Assembly: GCF_021130785.1 (NCBI RefSeq) | Contig: NW_025776250.1 | Coordinates: 172,828-236,827, forward strand | From: Homalodisca vitripennis | Taxonomy: Eukaryota > Arthropoda > Insecta > Hemiptera > Cicadellidae | Reading direction: 5' to 3' | Length of the DNA: 64,000 bases | In this document: in pieces, positions 59,627-64,000 of the stretch | Position numbering within the stretch: the stretch's first letter is position 1 | Layout of the letters: each line of letters starts with the position of its first letter | Notes under the pieces: generated by a model | Told to the model about the DNA's origin: nothing | Databases searched by the model: none | Seen by the model: the letters and a program-made list of their open reading frames with translations, nothing else | Translations under genes and position numbers: made by a program

Positions 59627-59742
59627 CGAAAAGTAAGTATCGTTTGTGGATTTTGTCATAAGGCAGCCATCTCTCCGCCAAAGGCTTCTGTGTCTTTTGC
59701 AGATGATGATGGGGTGAGTGGTCTCCACTTCTATTGGGGTTC
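59627..59742 (-). CDS. internal coding exon, neuroligin-like protein
   Basis: After an acceptor (CTGATTTCAG) the open frame reads NPNRSGDHSPHHHLQKTQKP then LAERWLPYDKIHKRYLLF, ending with G/GTGAGG. W.PYDxxHxxYLxx is the strand before the last helix in carboxylesterase/cholinesterase-like folds, and it sits directly before the KPRLRNHYRAH exon. The intron to that exon is 93 bp, with clean GT and AG ends. NPN after a KN(R/T) motif is the usual order (FAKTGNPN) with the upstream exon at 62609-62768. The frame chosen needs the upstream exon to end two bases into a codon. An odd His-rich run sits near the middle. Member of the same gene as the neighbouring exons. Confidence 0.78.
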
Positions 59743-59870
59743 CTGAAATCAGTTCAAAACGGTCTTGTAATGGTTGAAAAACTAAAACCTTCTATTGTAC
59801 CTTAACACAAGAATAGTTTCACTAAAGTTATATGCTCGTAAACATTATTACTTCTGAACTTAAAAATGAT

Positions 59871-60355
59871 ATAACACGTTCACGACCCATCGATTAAACG
59901 CGATCTTTCACAACTGCCGTCGTGTACCCGATCGAGTACACACCGGACTTTTTTTTAAGTGCGTCGTGCGTCCGATGGGGCACACGTTGCTATGCATTTA
60001 ATGATTGCATTTTTTTTTCTCATATTCGGCTGTCTTGGTGGTTTGTTAAAATTATTCACAAAATTTAAAAAAATATCTCAGACTATCGTATACCCCGTCG
60101 TGTACACTATTAGTTAACGTTTAAGGTAAATTAATTTTTTTTAGGTACCCTTCAGAGTACTCGGTTATGAGAAAAAAAACGTACCGTAATGAAATAATTT
60201 ATTTTTTTATGCAAAATTGTAAAGCATACGTAGCTTTCTCGTTATACTTTGACGTTTGACATAAAAACCCGATTACGGTTTTTTTGTTATTATTATTGAA
60301 AAATTCGAAGGCGAATAAAAAAGTTCGGAAAAACGTGATGTCATGAACGTGTTAA
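59871..60355. mobile_element. piggyBac-type MITE in the intron
   Basis: CACGTTCACGAC (59875) and GTCATGAACGTG (ending 60351) are inverted ends, 11 of 12 matching. They are flanked by ATAA on the left and TTAA on the right, one base from the TTAA duplication typical of piggyBac-type elements. Inside, CGTCGTGTACCCGATCGAGT, CGTCGTGCGTCCGATGGGGC and CGTCGTGTACACTATTAG are local repeats. No transposase frame is present. It lies between exons 59742 and 62609 of the neuroligin-like gene. Confidence 0.75.
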
Positions 60356-60955
60356 AAGGTTCAATATTTAAAGAATGTTTTCACAAGTCTGGTGTTATAT
60401 CTTTTACTATGTTTCTTTAGATGTAATTTATTCTATTTTCTAGCACTCATGGCGTAGGATCAGTGGTGTAGCAACTCTGATACTTAGAGATACTTGCTAT
60501 GTGGGAGAATATAAATCATGAGGGTTAACCATACTGTACATATCACATGAATAACTTATTCCGCACGATGCGGTAGTTTTATTAATCACCTTAATTAATT
60601 AGAATCAATTATAAATGCCATTGGCTTTGTAAGAACCCTCTCAGAAATAAATTAAAAATGTATGTTGTGTTAAAAAATAAATTTAAAAAAGGAGGCAAGT
60701 TGGCAGTGACTTTATTAGGTGTTGGCCGGACTGGTATACAGGAACATTTTGAGGGCCGCCAATATTTAAAGCTGGTCCTATCTCCAAATTCCTGCAATAT
60801 AGTTGATAATAATTTATTATCGTACATCATCAGGATAATTGATCGTTATTATTCTTTTCTGCATAGTGCAACACAACGATCTTTACTCTTAATAAATTTT
60901 CTTCGTGCTACGAGAGATTAACATCTTTCAAAACTTGTCGATTATAAAGTTTTTT
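60356..60955. other. intron sequence, no element recognised
   Basis: Intron of the neuroligin-like gene. Two overlapping open frames on opposite strands (60609-60830 minus, 60658-60921 plus) over a GC-richer patch with GGTGTTGGCCGGACTGG have no recognisable domain. Confidence 0.4.
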
Positions 60956-61020
60956 GTCATTTACGATCAAGTACTTTCATCGCTAATAGTCCATTTTTTG
61001 GCGCAATCACGATCTTTTGT

Positions 61021-61345
61021 CTCCAATTGTCTTATTAAAGTACACGATCATAATCTTTCATTTGAGTGTTTTCACCATACGCGATCACAGTGCGCAGAAT
61101 TCTCCAATTGTCAACTCATCGTACACGATCATTATCTTTCATTTGAGTGTTTTCACCATGCGCGATCACAGGGCGCAGAATCTCCAATTGTCTTCTCATC
61201 GTACACGATCATTATCTTTCATTTGAGTGTTTTCACCATGTGCGATCACAGTGCGCAGAATCTCCAATTGTCTTCTCATCGTACACGATCATTATCATTC
61301 ATTTGAGTGTTTTCACCATGCGCGATCACAGGGCGCAGAATCTGA
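61021..61345. repeat. 80-bp tandem repeat, four copies
   Basis: CTCCAATTGTCTTCTCATCG (or close variants) starts units at 61021, 61102, 61182 and 61262. Each contains GATCATTATCTTTCATTTGA, GTGTTTTCACCATGCGCG and TCACAGTGCGCAGAAT. A decayed unit at about 60956-61020 precedes them. Four overlapping repetitive open frames here (up to 133 codons) are by-products. The array lies in the intron. Confidence 0.93.
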
Positions 61346-61528
61346 TCGTCTTGGAGCGATGAGATCTTGATAACATTAGTCTCAAAACTCGGTCGAGATA
61401 GAAATCGATACAAGAGGTTACCTATACAAATGCTATAGATAAAATTCAATTAATATCAGAGATGCGGAAAATATTCGGGATTGTACTGTCAGCCCAGACT
61501 TACATGGCTGGGAATGTGGTGAGTTAAG

Positions 61529-61572
61529 CGAAACCAACAGTTTCGAAGGGACCAGTCCCCTTCATATTATTC
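61529..61572 (-). ncRNA. hammerhead-like degenerate motif with two hairpins
   Basis: On the minus strand ATGAAGGGGACTGGTCCCTT then CGAAACTGTTGGTTTCG has a strong stem II (AAGGGGACTGGTCCCTT) and CGAAAC, as in Penelope-type hammerheads. But the first box reads AATATGA in place of CUGAUGA, and a second hairpin CGAAAC/GTTTCG follows. Such ends mark Penelope-like elements. Self-cleavage is doubtful. Confidence 0.4.
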
Positions 61573-62020
61573 CATTCGTCTCCTATAGGTTATCCTTTCC
61601 TTATTTTTCTTTCTCTTTTTTGCATCGCTGACAATGTTATAGAAGTACAGGGGTGCTGAAAAGTCTTCAAAAGGTCTAATATCATTTATACTCGTAAACG
61701 TACAAACATAAAATTTTATACAGTGACGCATTGCATGATATTTAACTTTTTTATGCAATAAGTAGCTCTTCACCACCTCAGGGGATGTTCCGTAAGTAGT
61801 CAGTGAAATATCTTAAATGTAAGCATAATTCGATGTCCATACCATTTGAAAAGTTTTTAATTATTAGACCATCGTGTCGAAAATTAGACTTCATAAGGTT
61901 AATCCTAAACAAAATGGCGGTGCACGAAAGTTTCAATACTGAACTTATGTGCAAGTTCAAGAATGATTTAATTTTATTGTAACCATATCAGATGAAGCTA
62001 CAAAACTTCATACATGATTA
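61570..62020. other. intron sequence, unassigned
   Basis: TAATCCTAAACAAAATGGCGGTG (61900-61922) resembles TGATCCAGTACAAAATGGCGG in the 16.9-kb palindrome arm. Otherwise nothing is supported. Confidence 0.4.
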
Positions 62021-62215
62021 CTGTACACAAAAACCTAGTTTCAGATGTATTCAGTGTCCTGCTACTATATTCTATGGGAATGGTCCACGAGGAGTCAGTA
62101 GAAGAAACTTTTTAATATAAGCAGAGATTGGCATGAACATCATTTTAAAGGGATAGTCAAGCAAAGAGCTATGCCGCAAACAGCACTTAACAAGATTTAT
62201 CTGTTAAAAGATTTT
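62020..62215. repeat. fragment related to the 16.9-kb foldback arm
   Basis: GGGAATGGTCCACGAGGAGT then CAGTAGAAGAAACTTT, GGCATGAACATCATTTTAAA then GGGATAGTCAAGCA, and ATGCCGCAAACAGCACTTAA then CAAGATT match, in order and orientation, the left arm at about 17060-17195. It is an old single-arm fragment. Confidence 0.75.
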
Positions 62216-62608
62216 TAAAAGTCAACTTTAAATTTTGCAGAGAATTCAATAAGTTTTTTTTTCATTAGTTTTATATTTCACATTAACAATTTTGTGTTGC
62301 TATTGTTACTAACTACAAAAATTGTGGTTACTACAGGCATGTATTTGTGTACAGCAATCGAGTATGAAATTTTGTAGCTTCATTAATTTTGGTTTAATTG
62401 CCTATATTTATAAAATTACTTGTTATGAATGATACTCCACCTTTAATATTTCTAATTTAATTGACGTTTTATATCATTGTAAAACCAGAATTTTAAAATG
62501 ATAGTTTTATACAATAATTAACATAACGGAAAAGTTATTTCAGATATATATTAAATTTAAAATAGTGACATTATGGATTTTTATTAGTATTCTGAATAGA
62601 AGATCTAC

Positions 62609-62768
62609 CCTGTTCTTGCCAAAGTTGGCCCAGTAGGTCATGACAGACCTGGATAACCTTGTATCAGCTCTGGAGAAGTTGTAGGATGATAGGGTTTGGC
62701 TGCTAGCGTTCAATTAGTGGCACTCCGAACACATAAGGCAACTCCTCCCCATGGATACAGCCTGGCTT
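62609..62768 (-). CDS. coding exon with catalytic-His-type motif, neuroligin-like, frame-disrupted
   Basis: After CTAATTTTCAG the frame reads KPGCIHGEELPYVFGVPLIE. GxxHGEELPYVFGxPL is the motif around the His position of the carboxylesterase/cholinesterase catalytic triad (the triad is incomplete in neuroligins). One base later, in the next frame, it continues ASSQTLSSYNFSRADTRLSR then SVMTYWANFGKNR. NFSRADxxLSxxVMTYWANF(A/G)K is the next conserved block. The exon ends AACAGG/GTAGAT. A donor one base earlier would give the phase needed by the 59742 exon, but that base pair is GG. So two +1 disruptions exist, one within and one at the end. The upstream exons lie outside the window. Identity as neuroligin rather than another cholinesterase-like adhesion protein is likely, not certain. 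Confidence 0.72.
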
Positions 62769-63450
62769 CTGAAAATTAGGATTGTTAGGATTAAGTATAT
62801 TTTCAGTATCTTGGCGTTCTGAATTCCTAAGACACCTCATCTCCATGGACACACTCTCGCTTCTGAAAATTTAAATTTGTTAGGATTGACTGTCTTTTCA
62901 TATTCTGGCATTCTGAACATAAGGCAACTCATCTCCATGGACACACCCTCGCTTCTGAAATTTAAATTGTTAGATTGACTGTCTTTTCAGTATTCTGGCA
63001 TTTCTGAACATAAGGCAAACTCATCCCCATGAACACACCCGAGCTTCTGAAAATTTAGGATTGAGTGAATTCAGTATTTTTGCAATTCAAACTCCTAAGA
63101 CAGCTCATCCACATGGACACACCCGTGCTCCTGAAAATTAAGATTGTTAGCATTGAGTGACTTCAGTATTTTGGTATTCCGAACTCCTAAGACAGCTCAT
63201 CCTCATGGACACTCCCTTGCTTCTGAAAAATTTAGGAATGTTAGGATTTAATGACTTTTCAATATTTTGGCATTCCAAATTCCTAAGACAGCTCATCCCT
63301 GTGGACACACCCTTGTTTCTAAAAATTAGGATTGTTAGGATTTAGTGACTTTTCAATATTTTGGCATTCCAAATTCCTAAGACAACTCATCCCCATGGAC
63401 ACACACTTGCTTCTAAAAATTAGGATTGTTAGGATTGAGTGACTTGTTCA
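62713..63450. repeat. 92-bp tandem array made from the exon's 3' splice site and first codons
   Basis: CCATGGAC-type anchors lie at 62751, 62845, 62937, 63029, 63113, 63205, 63300 and 63395. On the minus strand each unit has a CTAACAATCCTAATTTTCAG-like acceptor and then AAG...TGTGTCCATGG(A/G)GATGAG. In frame these read KRECVHGDEV, KRGCVHGDELPYV, KLGCVHGDEF, EHGCVHVDEL, KQGSVHEDEL, KQGCVHRDEL and KQVCVHGDEL. The copy joined to the real exon reads KPGCIHGEELPYVFG. Units 2 and 5-8 then meet an in-frame TAG. The array is a duplicated exon border, not repeats of intron alone. Confidence 0.9.
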
Positions 63451-64000
63451 GTTATTTTTGTTGAGAATTTTTGATTGACACGATTGTGTGTGACAGTTTA
63501 ACACAGATTATTCACATGCTTCCTTTTAGTAGTCGCAAAAAATATTTTTTAGATAAAGAACTATAAGAGGAAACTCACGTTAATTTTGACAGTTAATAAG
63601 CAAAATAATCTAAATTTGTAAAAAAGTCAAGAAATATCAAAACATACCACCCACGTACTAGCGCGCATATATATTGTTATAATTTCTCAAAACGTTGCTT
63701 CAGGGCACATTAGTGAGACCACTCAACAAAACTGAATTAAACTTTTCTTTTGGAAAAGGAGAAATCTTTTCCGTCCTCTCCTGAAGGGTAACGGCCAAAA
63801 GTCATCCCGATTCACTTCAAAAAGGGACGATTCCTTGCTCTTGACAAGCAACTAATCGCCCCAATCTCAATTATCTGCCTAGTGTTTAGCAAACATTTTT
63901 TGAAAAGAACTTTTTCATGAAAGACATGCCACAGCTTCTTTAGAAAAAATAACAAAATTCTGAATCCAGAACCAATTTGGATATTAGGAAAAACAGGTCT
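63451..64000. other. presumed intron, nothing recognised
   Basis: No exon of the neuroligin-like gene is recognised here, on either strand. A GC-richer segment with AGGGTAACGGCCAAAAGTCA then TCCCGATTCACTTC near 63785-63822 may be a repeat. Confidence 0.4.

Noticed and set aside
60905..61362. 133-codon and overlapping frames with FHLSVFT repeats
   Set aside because: Produced by the 80-bp tandem repeat.

Overview
This is a eukaryotic, strongly AT-rich window with very few genes. It has no bacterial-style operons. The mobile-element content (mariner-type ends, Penelope-like, BEL/Pao, Jockey/CR1-type LINE, tRNA-derived SINEs, piggyBac-type MITE) and the short degenerate retroposon heads containing GCGGCTTCGCACGC point to an insect. 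A hemipteran is my guess, not something the sequence proves.

The only convincing host gene lies at the right end on the minus strand. Three exons (62768-62609, 59742-59627, 59533-59415) encode the C-terminal end of a cholinesterase-like adhesion protein, most like neuroligin. They carry the GCIHGEELPYVFG catalytic-His-type motif, SVMTYWANFGKN, and KPRLRNHYRAHRLSFWLNL just before the stop. A poly(A) signal follows. The first of these exons carries one apparent +1 frame disruption inside and another at its donor, so the locus is either decaying or affected by assembly indels. The rest of the gene should lie beyond 64 kb.

The most unusual structure sits directly upstream of that exon. A tandem array of eight ~92-bp units (about 62713-63450) is built from the exon's own 3' splice site plus its first ~50 coding bases. 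Most copies still read GCVHGDEL or close to it after an intact AG.

The rest of the window is repeat-derived. Protein relics are a LINE reverse transcriptase (22.4-23.1 kb, minus), a LINE C-terminal end (31.07-31.49 kb, minus), a mariner-type transposase C-terminus (35.1 kb), a Penelope-like GIY-YIG endonuclease end (39.4 kb) followed by a clean hammerhead-ribozyme-like core (40.08 kb), and a BEL/Pao integrase (54.1-54.8 kb). All are broken. Foldback or MITE elements occur at 9.8, 16.9 (a ~990-bp near-perfect palindrome), 45.9, 52.5/56.3 and 59.9 kb.

Tandem arrays are frequent: 102 bp (2.75 kb), 98 bp (19.9 kb), 163 bp (27.3 kb), 129 bp with alternating A/B units (28.2 kb), 142 bp (40.95 kb), 64 bp with a repeated AABAB order (44.4 kb), 80 bp (61.0 kb) and 92 bp (62.7 kb). 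Most short open frames are by-products of these arrays or of AT-rich noise. Large stretches (1-2.7, 3.4-6.5, 10.6-16.6, 37.9-39.4, 42.4-44.2, 47.5-52.5 kb) hold no feature I can support beyond scattered SINE-like fragments.
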